64,000 bases of DNA. Origin: an uncultured Flavobacteriales bacterium (GTDB taxonomy: Bacteria; Bacteroidota; Bacteroidia; Flavobacteriales_D; Sanyastnellaceae). The notes under the pieces are model-generated. The model saw nothing but the letters and a program-made list of their open reading frames with translations. It had not been told where the DNA came from and did no database searches. This document shows, one piece after another, positions 42,701-51,988 of the stretch; position 1 is the first letter of the stretch; every line of letters starts with the position of its first letter. The DNA lies in assembly GCA_943787435.1 (NCBI GenBank), contig CALSMK010000001.1:1-64000 (forward strand), in the 5' to 3' direction. Position numbers and translations under genes: made by a program.

Positions 42701-45483
42701 TAGTCAACAGGAACAAAGACGTTGGCTGAGGCGTTGTAGAGCGCGTCGCTTTCGTCGTCTGTAGAGGCTTCGAGTTCGAACCCTGCGGGGTCGTCGGCCT
42801 CGATGGTGTAGGAGATGCCGCCAAATCCACCGGAGAGGCTCAAGGGCTCTTCGAAGATGAGGTCGTCGTTGCGTTGTCCTTCATAATCACCGATGTACAT
42901 GCCAATGTCACCAAAGGCATTGCTGTATGAAGTCACATCGCTGACCGTCACGTTCTGGGAAGCACCGATTCCGAGGCCAAGCAATCCATTGTCATGTACC
43001 GTGAGGTCGGTCAGGATGTTGCGACCATCGTCGTCATTGGTTCCAGTCAGGGAGATGCCGTTTTGGACACAGTTTTTGGCGGTGAGTCCGACCAACAAAG
43101 AATTGGACGTACCAGGCTGAACGTGAATACCGAAGACGGCAACACCCCCACCGTCGAGGGTGAAGTCTTTCAAGCTGGCACTGTTGGCGGTCACTTTCAG
43201 ACCATAGCTCCCTGAGAGTCCGGAAGCACAAGTCAAGACTACACCGGCCTCACTTGCACCTTGAAGGGTCACCCCTTTGTTGACGTCAATGGTAGTGGCA
43301 ATCTCATAAGCTCCGTCGGAGACGTTGATCTCATCACCTGCAGAAGCAGCATCGATTGCGTCTTGGATGAGCAAGGGCTCGATGACTTCGTAGTCGCCAT
43401 TGTCCATGTCGTAGATGTAGACGTCAGTGTACTCGATTCCGGTTACGGGATTGGCAGCGGCATAGGCGACCAATCCTTGAATGACCGCCTGTGCAGCAAC
43501 GCTTTGTCCGGTGACACCGTCGTTGCGCGTGGAGTAGAGGGCATGGGTGAAGGCAGCGGGAACGGTTACATCCGCATTGTCCGCAGGGTCATTCGACACG
43601 GTTCCCACCCAAGTGCCGCCGCTGTTCAGGGCGCCATTTTGGACCGTGATGGCTCCTGCTCCTCCAGTCAAACTCACCGCACCTTCGATGACGATGTTGG
43701 AAGGGGCTTCCAACGCAGCATCTTGATATTGGGTCTGTGCGGGGAAAATTCCAATCGCACCATAGGTATTGGAACTTGTGGTGATTCCGTCGACTGTGAC
43801 ATCTGCGGAGCTGGCAATGGCCAAACCGTATCCCAAAGCCGTATTGGATGCCGCGATGTTGGTCAGCGTTGCACCATCCACACCATTGAGGTCGATGGCA
43901 CTGTTGCCACCATTGGTGGCTTCCACATCGTTCAAGCTAAAGTTGGCAATGCCAGAAGCCTTGACACCAAAGGTTCCCGAACCATCCAGCGTGAAGCCGG
44001 ACAGACTCACATCATCTGCAGAGATGCTGATGCCATAACCCGAAGAAGTGGTGTTGATGGTGGTGGTTCCACTGCCCGCTCCATACATGGTGAGCGGCTT
44101 GTTGACGTTGACGGTCTCATCCGTGGAGATCGCTCCATCCAACTCGATGGTATCACCCGATTCGGCAGCGTCGATGGCGGCCTGGAGGTCCATTCCTGCG
44201 CTAACAGCCCATTCTCCGGTGAGCAGGTTCTGCAGTGTGATGGCCGAGTAAGTAAACGGTGAAGTGGCGCCCAATAATCCAGCCAAAATGGTTTCTGCCG
44301 CGCCTCCTGGAGCCACCACTTGGAAAGACAGCCCGTCATTCCGAACTGCATCTACGCGGGCATCAAAATTGGTTGGAACGGTGACGTCGGCGTTGTCTGC
44401 CGCATCAATGGAGATGGTGCCCGCCCAAGTGCCACCTGAAGCCAGATTGCCGTCTTGAACGGAGATGCTACCGGCTCCGGAGGACAGATCGAGCGTGCCT
44501 TCAAAAGTGATGTTGGTGGGTGCCTCATATCCAGCAATTTGATATGCTGTACCTGCTGGGAAAATGGCGGCGTCACCCCAGGCATTGCCAGAGGTGCTCA
44601 GACCGTCAATGGTGACATCGCTCGAGCTGGCCAAAGCCAAGCCAAATCCTCCTGCTGTATTGCTGGCTGCGATGTTGGTGAGGGTAGCTCCGTCAACACC
44701 GTTGAGGTCGATGCCGGTATTGGCCGTGCCGTCGGTGGCTACGTCCGTCATAGAAAAGTCTGACAGAATGGAGGTCGGCGAATTGGACACTTTAATGCCA
44801 TAGGTCGCTGCACCGTTCAGTGTAAACCCTTCCAAGTGCACTCCGTCTGCGTAAACGGCAATCGCGTAGCTGGATCCACCTCCATTGATCGTGGTGCTTG
44901 AAGAGCCTGCACCTTTCAAGGTCAAGGCCTTGTCAATCGTCACTTGTCCACTTGGGCTAAATGAAGCCGCCGACAGAACGATGACATCGTTGGTAGAAGC
45001 AGAGTTGATTGCGTCGGCAATCGTCAGGTGATATGAATCGGCCGTCTCGTTATAGATGTCTGTGGTCAGACTGTTCTCCTCAACGGGTGTCAAGCTGGCA
45101 TCTTCGCCGCCGGAAGTCAAGGTCAGTGCACTGTTGTCACTGTTGAACGAAAGGACCTGCGCTCCGCACCCACTTTCCGTTGAGGCCAAAACGCATTGGC
45201 CACTGGACTCGATCACCTGATAACCGAAATCCCCTAGGGCATTGCCATTTGCATCCATTTCAGTGGCCAACCCTGCATCGTCGAAGAAGAGGGTGGTTTC
45301 AATGGTCACGCAAGACTCGCCGAGTGCAGCAGTGTAACTGAGCAGCATTTCTTCATTCTCAAGAAAGTTGATGAAGGAGGTGCAGTCTGCAGTGGAAGGT
45401 GGCTCTACTGCACTGCTGAATGCAGGATTGGCAAAGAAAAAAGTGCCGCAAAGCAGCAAAATGGGGACGATAAAACGGAGCAT
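36722..45483 (-). CDS. Giant modular surface protein: beta-helix modules, Cys-rich repeats, LamG, HYR, FISUMP (one frameshift)
   Basis: About 2,920 residues. ATG 45483 begins a signal peptide (MLRFIVPILLLCGTFFFANP). Seen in order: five tandem right-handed beta-helix modules of about 280 residues (about 150-1610), each opening with an 'IQ-AID-A-SGD-I' phrase and VNK.LT..G; about 16 cysteine-rich GC..xACNYDxxATxxDGSC repeats (about 1625-2140); a LamG-like domain (LIGHWTFETG; about 2185-2380); a HYR-like domain (about 2395-2515); DxDxDGICDDxDNC loops; and a C-terminal FISUMP domain (about 2715-2920). At 36954-36956 one G is missing; the restored frame reads GNGTDDFGFSALPGG to RYGFSVRCLRDAD and stops at 36722. 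Without it the frame runs to 36694 with an unrelated tail. Probably a surface adhesin. Confidence 0.85.
39060..40610 (-). repeat. Cysteine-rich tandem repeat array within the giant surface protein
   Basis: About 16 units of 25-50 residues with the core GC-x5-ACNYDATA-x4-DGSC. Units vary in length because some carry a DCDGNCLD-type calcium-loop insertion. The DNA copies are diverged, so this is an old protein repeat, not a CRISPR or satellite. One more unit lies near 37350. Confidence 0.85.
41000..45030 (-). repeat. Five tandem beta-helix modules of about 840 bases
   Basis: Module openings (the 'AID' phrase) lie near 45012, 44180, 43360, 42507 and 41667, so the period is 820-855 bases. Modules 1 and 2 share the phrase DLNGVDGATLTNIAASNTA; module 5 is the most diverged. 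This indicates growth by internal duplication. Confidence 0.7.
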
Positions 45484-45596
45484 GGCAAGAATTTGGCTAG
45501 AAGAAATATGACCCTCGAAACCCATATTCTCACCAAATCCATCATATAATTAGACCAGTCAGCTTAGCATTCATCCAATGGATATAATGTGATTTG
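45484..45596. other. AT-rich spacer between hutH and the giant surface protein gene
   Basis: 113 bases, clearly richer in A and T than the surroundings, holding the promoter region of the surface protein gene. Runs such as TAATTATATGATGG are present on the minus strand, but no exact TAnnTTTG element at a sensible distance and no hairpin terminator for hutH were found. Confidence 0.4.
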
Positions 45597-47081
45597 TCAG
45601 CGTCGCAAAAATGCGATGGCCATCCTCATTTGAGACGATTGCTCCACATCTCCCATTTGTGGAGGCACAGTATTCCGGAACTCTGACAGCCATTGAGCTT
45701 GCTTGTTGGAAAGGCCAGGGGTTTCGCGGAAATGAAGCGCTTGACTTGCAGATAAAAATTCACATCCCAAAACCTCACGAGTGCCCTCCACAACCGCCAA
45801 GAGCTGAAGGCCCCCATTTGCGCCCATGCTCACATGGTCTTCCTGACCATTGCTGCTATCGATGGTGTCCACACTGGCAGGCATGGCTCGCATTTTGTTG
45901 CGCGCCACAATGCTCGCAGCTGTGTATTGGACAATCATCAAGCCGCTGTCCAACCCTGGATCGTTGGCCAAAAACGGTGGCAGTCCGCGGGTGCCACTCA
46001 ACAGTTTGAATATGCGACGTTCAGACATTGTGCCCAATTCACTCGCCGCGACCTTGAGGTGATCGAGCACCAGCGCCAAAGGCTCTCCGTGGAAATTGCC
46101 CGCGCTGATCACCTCACCGGTTTCTGGCAGCAGAATCGGGTTGTCGGTGACAGCGGTCGCTTCGCCCTCGAGCGTTTCAATGCCCCTGTCCAATGCGGTG
46201 CGCACGGCACCATAGACTTGAGGAATGCATCGAAAGCTGTATGGATCCTGAACCCATTCGTGTGTTTCGCGAAGAAAATCAGCGCCCTCGAGCCAAGCGC
46301 GCATCCTGGCTGCACTGGCCTGTTGGCCTTGGTGTTGACGCAGTTCATGAACGGCCGGATGATAAGGGGCATCCAACCCTTCAAAAGCCGCAAGGCTAAG
46401 GCTGGCAATGCCGTGAGCCTTATCCCAGAGGTGTTCCAGCTGCTGCAGCCCATGCGCCAGCAAGGCCGACATCATCTGGGTGCCGTTGATCAAGGCCAGT
46501 CCCTCTTTCGGCCCCAAAGCAATGGGCGCCCACCCCTTCTCTTCCAAAACATCGGCTGCTGGGCGCGCCACCCAGGCACCCGCTGCATCCAGCTGCATCA
46601 ATTCCCCCTCTCCCATCAATGGCAAACACATGTGGCTCAAAGGAGCGAGGTCTCCGCTGGCGCCCAATGAACCCTGTCGTGGAACCACCGGCATGAGCCC
46701 CTCATTGTAGAAGTCCACCAAACGGTCCACCGTCTCGGGCTGCACTCCACTGTGCCCGCGGACGAGGCCACAGACTTTAAAGAGCAGCATCCAACGCACA
46801 ATTTCCGGTGGCAAGGGCTCACCCAGTCCTGCCGCATGGCTGCGCAAGATGTTTTCTTGCAATTGATGCAACTGATCTGACCCCACCCGCACATTGGCCA
46901 ACTGACCAAAGCCGGTGTTGACTCCATAAACGGTGCGGCCCGAAGCGACCACCTCCATCAGAAAATCATGAGCCCGGGCCACTTGGGCGCGGGCAACATC
47001 GGTCAGCACAATGCGGTCAGCATTGTAAGCAACTTGTAAGTCTGCCCAATTCTTTGGGCCGGGTTCGAGGCGATGGTCCAT
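45597..47081 (-). CDS. hutH: Histidine ammonia-lyase
   Basis: First step of histidine degradation: removes ammonia from L-histidine to give trans-urocanate, using the self-formed MIO cofactor. The 494-residue protein carries the MIO triad Ala-Ser-Gly in GSLGASGDLAPLSHM near residue 140, the YGVNTGFGQL block near residue 50, and QDPYSFRCIPQVYGA near residue 300. ATG 47081 is chosen over the codon at 47123 because a TAAATTCG -7-like element lies at 47090-47097, directly upstream. It is 27 kb from hutI and ftcD, and divergent from the M16 operon. Confidence 0.93.
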   Translation of the reverse strand: MDHRLEPGPKNWADLQVAYNADRIVLTDVARAQVARAHDFLMEVVASGRTVYGVNTGFGQLANVRVGSDQLHQLQENILRSHAAGLGEPLPPEIVRWMLLFKVCGLVRGHSGVQPETVDRLVDFYNEGLMPVVPRQGSLGASGDLAPLSHMCLPLMGEGELMQLDAAGAWVARPAADVLEEKGWAPIALGPKEGLALINGTQMMSALLAHGLQQLEHLWDKAHGIASLSLAAFEGLDAPYHPAVHELRQHQGQQASAARMRAWLEGADFLRETHEWVQDPYSFRCIPQVYGAVRTALDRGIETLEGEATAVTDNPILLPETGEVISAGNFHGEPLALVLDHLKVAASELGTMSERRIFKLLSGTRGLPPFLANDPGLDSGLMIVQYTAASIVARNKMRAMPASVDTIDSSNGQEDHVSMGANGGLQLLAVVEGTREVLGCEFLSASQALHFRETPGLSNKQAQWLSEFRNTVPPQMGDVEQSSQMRMAIAFLRR

Positions 47082-47089
47082 GGCGGACA

Positions 47090-47097
47090 CGAATTTA
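47090..47097 (-). promoter_or_regulatory. Variant -7 element of hutH
   Basis: TAAATTCG on the minus strand, one mismatch to TAnnTTTG, eight bases before the ATG at 47081. The divergent M16 operon has TATCTTGC at 47112-47119 on the plus strand, so both promoters lie within 30 bases. Confidence 0.4.
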
Positions 47098-47143
47098 CCC
47101 GAAGAGCGGACTATCTTGCCCATCCCAATCCGAAACCCGGAAC

Positions 47144-48460
47144 ATGCGATTCATTTTGACCCTCTGCCTAACGGCAGTCCTCGGCGCCGCCTTTGCGCAG
47201 CGCGCCCCCATAGAGTTTGAGGAATATGACCTCGACAATGGCCTACACGTCATCCTGCACGAAGACCACACAGCCCCGGTGGCCATGGTCTCTGTGATGT
47301 ACCACGTGGGGTCCAAAAACGAAAACCCCACAAGAACGGGCATGGCCCACTTCTTCGAGCACCTGCTCTTCGAAGGTTCTGAGAACATCGGACGCGGTGA
47401 ATTCTTCAAGTACATCCAAAACGCGGGTGGCCAAAACAACGCCAACACGTCCAATGACCGAACCTTCTATTACGAAGTGTTGCCTTCCAACCAACTCGAA
47501 CTTGGTTTGTGGCTGGAATCTGAGCGCATGCTTCACGCCCGTGTAGAAGCCATCGGCATTGAAACCCAGCGCGAAGTCGTCAAAGAAGAGCGTCGCCAGA
47601 GGGTGGACAACCAGCCCTACGGCAACCTCATCGAAGAAACGATGAAGCGCGCCTATCAAGAGCACCCTTACAAGTGGCCTGTGATTGGTTCAATGGACCA
47701 CTTGAACGCCGCCACGGATCAAGAGTTCACGGATTTCTACGAGACCTTCTACGTCCCCAACAATGCGGTGCTTTCCATTGCAGGAGACTTTGACCGCAAA
47801 GATTTGAAGAATAAAATCGAAGCCTATTTTGGAGAAATCCCAAGGGGAACTGTGGACATTCCTCGCCCCAGCATCGATGAGCCATTCAAGACGCAAGAGG
47901 TCAGAGACACGATTTGGGGCGATGACCAGCTTCCACTCGTCCTCATGGCCTACCCCATTCCCGCCGAGGGGACACCTGACTACTACGCTGTAGACTTGCT
48001 GAACACCGCCTTGAGTGGAGGTCAGTCCAGCAGACTGAATCGAGCGGTGGTGGACGACCAAGAACTCGCGGTGTTCTGTGGCGCATTCAGTTTCGGATTG
48101 GAAGACCCCGGACAGACCATTGCATATGCAGTGGCCAACATTGGGACCGACCCTTCAGAGGTTGAGCAGTCCATGATGGCCGAAATCAACAAAGTGAAGG
48201 CTTTGGGCATCACAGATGCAGAACTCGAGAAACTCAAAAACCAAGTCGAAAGCAGCTTTGTGCAATCCAATGGCACCATGCGTGGCATTGCAGAATCATT
48301 GGCGAATTATCACATGTATTATGGTGACGCCAACCTGATCAACAACGAAATCGACCGCTACATGTCGGTCACCGCGGAAGACATTCAAGCCGCCGCAGTC
48401 AAGTATTACGACCACGATCGCCGGGTCATCCTTTACTTCCTCAACGAGAACGCACAATGA
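47144..48460 (+). CDS. M16 family zinc metallopeptidase, catalytic subunit
   Basis: A 438-residue exported M16 peptidase (pitrilysin/processing-peptidase family). Seen: a signal peptide (MRFILTLCLTAVLGAAFAQ), the inverted zinc motif HFFEH at residues 69-73 with the third ligand Glu expected in the helix around EVVKEERRQ about 75 residues on, and the second M16 domain with the SRLNRAVVDDQELA segment. M16B enzymes act as pairs of an active and an inactive subunit; the partner is the next gene, whose ATG overlaps this stop (ATGA). Located in the periplasm; degrades peptides or imported fragments. Confidence 0.93.
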   Translation: MRFILTLCLTAVLGAAFAQRAPIEFEEYDLDNGLHVILHEDHTAPVAMVSVMYHVGSKNENPTRTGMAHFFEHLLFEGSENIGRGEFFKYIQNAGGQNNANTSNDRTFYYEVLPSNQLELGLWLESERMLHARVEAIGIETQREVVKEERRQRVDNQPYGNLIEETMKRAYQEHPYKWPVIGSMDHLNAATDQEFTDFYETFYVPNNAVLSIAGDFDRKDLKNKIEAYFGEIPRGTVDIPRPSIDEPFKTQEVRDTIWGDDQLPLVLMAYPIPAEGTPDYYAVDLLNTALSGGQSSRLNRAVVDDQELAVFCGAFSFGLEDPGQTIAYAVANIGTDPSEVEQSMMAEINKVKALGITDAELEKLKNQVESSFVQSNGTMRGIAESLANYHMYYGDANLINNEIDRYMSVTAEDIQAAAVKYYDHDRRVILYFLNENAQ

Positions 48461-50532
48461 ACCGCATTGCCTCCTTCCTTTTGGTCCTCGTGGGCTTGAT
48501 GCCCATGGCCACCCAAGGTCAGATTGACCGTTCTCAAGCTCCCGCCCCCGCTCCCGCCCCAGAGATTGTTTTGGGCGACTACACCGTGGATACCCTCGAG
48601 AATGGGTTGACCTTGATTGTGGTCGAAAACCACAAGCTGCCCAGGGTCAGCTACCGATTGACGTTGGATGTGGACCCCATCTTTGAAGGCGCGCGCGCGG
48701 GCTACACCAGCATGGCGGGATCGCTCATGCGTTCTGGAACCAAAACCCGCTCCAAGGCAGAAATCGATGAGGCAGTGGACCGAATCGGCGCCAGCTTGGG
48801 GACATCCGGTTTTGGCATGAATGGCCGATGCTTGGTCCAACACAGCGAGACCCTGCTTGAACTGATGTCCGACATCCTCATGAACCCCACGTTCCCTGAA
48901 GAGGAGCTAGAAAAAGAGCGCAAACAAACGCTCAGCAATTTCGCCAGCAGCGCCACCGACGCCAACACCATCTCAGGGCGCCTCTCCGGTGCCATGACCT
49001 ACGGTTTGGGTCACCCTTATGGAGAGAGCTCCAACGAAAAAACGGTGGAAGCCATCACACGCGCTGACCTGTTGAATCACTACGCGACCATTTGGAAGCC
49101 CAATGTGGCCTATCTGGTGGTTGTGGGCGACATCACGCCCATCGAAGCCAAAAAGCAAGCCGAACAGTATTTCGGAGATTGGCGTCCCGCTGAAGTGAAG
49201 AAGCAACGTTACCCCCGCCCCATTCCTCCCAAAGGAAACCGGGTGTGCTTCTCCCCTGTTCCAGGCGCTGTGCAAAGCGTCATTGACGTCACCTTCCCCA
49301 TCTACCTCAAGCCCGGTCACCCGGATGTGGTGGCCGTGAGCGTGATGAACACCATGTTGGGTGGATTCTTCGGAAGCCGTTTGAATCAAAACCTGCGTGA
49401 AGACAAAGCGTACACTTATGGTGCACGAAGCTCTGCCAGCCCAAACAAGTTGGTGGGCCGCTTCAGCGCCCGCGCCAGTGTCCGCAACGAGGTCACCGAC
49501 AGTTCCTTGGTCGAGTTCCTGTCTGAGATTCGCAAAATGGTGGAGACCCCTGCGCCAGACAGCTCCCTTCAATTCGTCAAGAACTACCTGAATGGAAGCT
49601 TTGCCCTGTCATTGGAACGTCCAGAAACCATTGCACGGTTTGCACTCAACATTGAGCGCTACGGATACGACAACGACTACTACGCCACTTACCTCAGTCG
49701 CCTTGACGCCGTCACTGTCGAAGACGTTCAGCGCGTGGCCCGCACCTACATGCGCCCAGACAACATGAACATCACCATTGCCGGAAACCGCGATGTGGCA
49801 GATGGTTTGGCGCAATTCGCCGCTTCGGGACAGGTGGAGTTTTTCGATGCTTATGGCGAGCCTTTGAAAGACCTCGAACCCGCTCCGGAAGGCATGACGG
49901 CAGAGGACGTATTCAATGCCCACTATGAAGCCAGAGGCGGAGTCGCCAAATTCAGCAAGCTGAAAGGCGTGCAAACCACAGGTGAAATGGCCGCTGGCCC
50001 CATGACCCTCAGCATGGAGCAGGGCTACTTGGTATCCGGTGCTGGCTACACTCGAATTTCGGCAGGTGGAAACATCATGCAAGAATCCAAGTATGATGGC
50101 CAAAAAGGCGCCGAAACAGCCATGGGGCAAATCACCCCCATGGACGACGCCAAAATCCTCGATACCCAGCGCAGCCATGACGTTTTGGAGTTCTTGCACT
50201 TGGCCGATTATGGCCTTGAGGCAGAGTTGCTTGGCGTGGATCGAATCGATGAAGTGCCACAGTACTTGATCGAAATGCGCAAAGACGGAAAGGTGAGTGA
50301 AAGCCATTGGTTCAACGTGGAAACAGGCCTGCGCACCCGAACGGTCCGCAACGAAAGCACCCCACGAGGCGACATGACCGTGACCTTGAATTACGGCGAC
50401 ACCATGGAAGTCAAAGGCTTGCGGTTTGAAAGCGAGATGACCATGTCGACAGGTGGACAGGAAATGAAAATGTCCATCAAAGAGGTCAAGCTGAATCCCA
50501 AGCTCAATTCATCCGACTACTCTGTCGAGTGA
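48457..50532 (+). CDS. M16 family inactive partner subunit with C-terminal LolA-like domain
   Basis: A 691-residue exported protein: signal peptide (ending TQGQ), an Ala-Pro linker (about 28-36), then the M16 fold in which the zinc motif HxxEH is replaced (GSLMRSGTK region), while FFGSRLNQNLREDKAYTYGARS keeps the Arg/Tyr pair typical of the non-catalytic M16B subunit. About 200 extra residues follow (from residue 490: ARGGVAKFSKLKGVQTTGEM to the end), with the strand pattern of LolA/LolB-like lipoprotein-binding folds. M16 partners normally end near residue 450, so this is a fusion. It overlaps both neighbours (ATGA, GTGA). Confidence 0.88.
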   Translation: MNRIASFLLVLVGLMPMATQGQIDRSQAPAPAPAPEIVLGDYTVDTLENGLTLIVVENHKLPRVSYRLTLDVDPIFEGARAGYTSMAGSLMRSGTKTRSKAEIDEAVDRIGASLGTSGFGMNGRCLVQHSETLLELMSDILMNPTFPEEELEKERKQTLSNFASSATDANTISGRLSGAMTYGLGHPYGESSNEKTVEAITRADLLNHYATIWKPNVAYLVVVGDITPIEAKKQAEQYFGDWRPAEVKKQRYPRPIPPKGNRVCFSPVPGAVQSVIDVTFPIYLKPGHPDVVAVSVMNTMLGGFFGSRLNQNLREDKAYTYGARSSASPNKLVGRFSARASVRNEVTDSSLVEFLSEIRKMVETPAPDSSLQFVKNYLNGSFALSLERPETIARFALNIERYGYDNDYYATYLSRLDAVTVEDVQRVARTYMRPDNMNITIAGNRDVADGLAQFAASGQVEFFDAYGEPLKDLEPAPEGMTAEDVFNAHYEARGGVAKFSKLKGVQTTGEMAAGPMTLSMEQGYLVSGAGYTRISAGGNIMQESKYDGQKGAETAMGQITPMDDAKILDTQRSHDVLEFLHLADYGLEAELLGVDRIDEVPQYLIEMRKDGKVSESHWFNVETGLRTRTVRNESTPRGDMTVTLNYGDTMEVKGLRFESEMTMSTGGQEMKMSIKEVKLNPKLNSSDYSVE

Positions 50533-51230
50533 ACGAAACGCAACACCCCTTAATTGAACTCTCCGGAGCGGACCTGCTGCAGGAAGAGCACATCGTGCTG
50601 AGCGATGTCAACCTGCGGGCCCACCCTGGAGAGTTCATTTATTTGATTGGCCGAACAGGGTCAGGCAAAAGCAGCCTGCTCAAGACCTTGTACGGAGAAT
50701 TGCCCTTGACACAAGGAACAGGTTCGGTGTGCGGGGTTTCCCTCGTGGGGTTGAAGCCAAAAAAAGTCCACCTTCTTCGAAGAAAATTGGGCATTGTCTT
50801 TCAAGACTTTGAATTGCTCACCGACCGAACCGCCGAAGAGAACCTTCAATTCGTCCTCAAGGTCACCGATTGGAAAAACAGAGCGGAACGCGACCAACGC
50901 GTGGCGGAAGTTCTGGAGGCTGTTGGTTTGGAAACCAAAGGATACAAGCGTCCCCATGAATTGAGTGGAGGCGAACGCCAACGACTGGCCATCGCCAGGG
51001 CCCTGCTCAATGCGCCCGATTTGATTTTGGCAGATGAGCCGACGGGAAATCTGGATCCAGAAACGGCAGAAGGCATCCTTCGTCTTCTTCACGATTTGGC
51101 CGCCAACGGCAGATGTGTCCTGATGGCCACACACAACCATGGCATACTCTCCCGACATCCCGGCCGAATTCTCCAATGCGGGAATGGCTGCTTGGAGGAA
51201 TTGCAGACTGCGCCTCAACTCGCAGAATGA
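50529..51230 (+). CDS. ftsE: FtsE-like ABC transporter ATPase
   Basis: A 233-residue ATPase of the FtsE type, which with FtsX couples cell division to peptidoglycan hydrolase activation. Seen: Walker A GRTGSGKSS near residue 42, the LRRKLGIVFQDFELLTDRT block characteristic of Bacteroidota FtsE, the signature LSGGERQRLAIARALL, Walker B LILADEPTGNLD and H-loop ATHNHG. The start is GTG overlapping the M16 partner stop (GTGA). No ftsX-like permease lies beside it; the neighbours are M16 peptidases and a glycosyltransferase, so the FtsX partner must be elsewhere. Confidence 0.85.
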   Translation: MNETQHPLIELSGADLLQEEHIVLSDVNLRAHPGEFIYLIGRTGSGKSSLLKTLYGELPLTQGTGSVCGVSLVGLKPKKVHLLRRKLGIVFQDFELLTDRTAEENLQFVLKVTDWKNRAERDQRVAEVLEAVGLETKGYKRPHELSGGERQRLAIARALLNAPDLILADEPTGNLDPETAEGILRLLHDLAANGRCVLMATHNHGILSRHPGRILQCGNGCLEELQTAPQLAE

Positions 51231-51988
51231 TGTCGAAAGGGACACCCCTGACCATCGCCATTCCTGTGGCAGATGCCAGCGAGTCCGAATCGCTTTTGAG
51301 AACATTAAATGCCTTGTCGAAGGTGTTCTCCGAAACCCCCATTGAGGTGCTTATTCAAGTTGGACAATCCGACATGAGTGCCTTCGCAGGATCACTGCTG
51401 CAACACGACATTGGTGCCCATTGGACTTTCCAATCCGACGATGGGGTCTACGACGCCATGAACCAAATGTTGGACCGTGCCAAAGGCACCCGCATCTTGT
51501 TTATGGGCGCTGGAGATGAGGCTTTGCCCGACCTGGCCAAGGCCACTCAACGGTGGGACCCAAAGCCCACGCAGTTGGAACTTGGTGGGGTTTTGCTCCC
51601 ACAAGCAGAGCCTGGGGTGCCCCGTCACTATCCAGCACGGTGGGACAGATCCTTGCTTTGGCGCAACACCACCCACCATCAGGGGATGGCCTACCCCTTA
51701 AGTTTGATTCAAGCCATGGGCGGCTTTCCAATCAACACCCGTGTTTTGGGCGATTACGCTTTGAATTTGCAGCTCTTTCAATCGGGAGTCACCGCAAATT
51801 GGGAGTCTGGCGAAAATTGGGTCAAGGTTCGCGCTGGCGGGCTATCACGGCAATTCAATGCCGCCCTTTACAAAGAGGAATGGGCCATCAAAAAATCAAC
51901 CCTGCCTCCTGGATGGGCTCGATTTTGGTCGCCCTTGTGGATTCTGGGCAAAGCCCTTTGGAAGCGCGCCGCTCAGCGCAAAGGGTGA
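51227..51988 (+). CDS. Family 2 glycosyltransferase
   Basis: A 253-residue GT-A fold enzyme resembling colanic-acid type family 2 glycosyltransferases: PLTIAIPVAD at the start, SDDGVYDAMNQMLDRAKGTRILFMGAGDE near residue 68 (a diphosphate-sugar binding DxD-like region), and NTTHHQGMAYP near residue 145. A basic C-terminal helix suggests membrane association. ATG 51227 overlaps the ftsE stop (ATGA); a second ATG at 51230 is possible. Its 3' end overlaps the convergent GT4 gene by 16 bases. Acceptor unknown; surface polysaccharide or glycoprotein glycan are likely. Confidence 0.8.
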   Translation: MMSKGTPLTIAIPVADASESESLLRTLNALSKVFSETPIEVLIQVGQSDMSAFAGSLLQHDIGAHWTFQSDDGVYDAMNQMLDRAKGTRILFMGAGDEALPDLAKATQRWDPKPTQLELGGVLLPQAEPGVPRHYPARWDRSLLWRNTTHHQGMAYPLSLIQAMGGFPINTRVLGDYALNLQLFQSGVTANWESGENWVKVRAGGLSRQFNAALYKEEWAIKKSTLPPGWARFWSPLWILGKALWKRAAQRKG

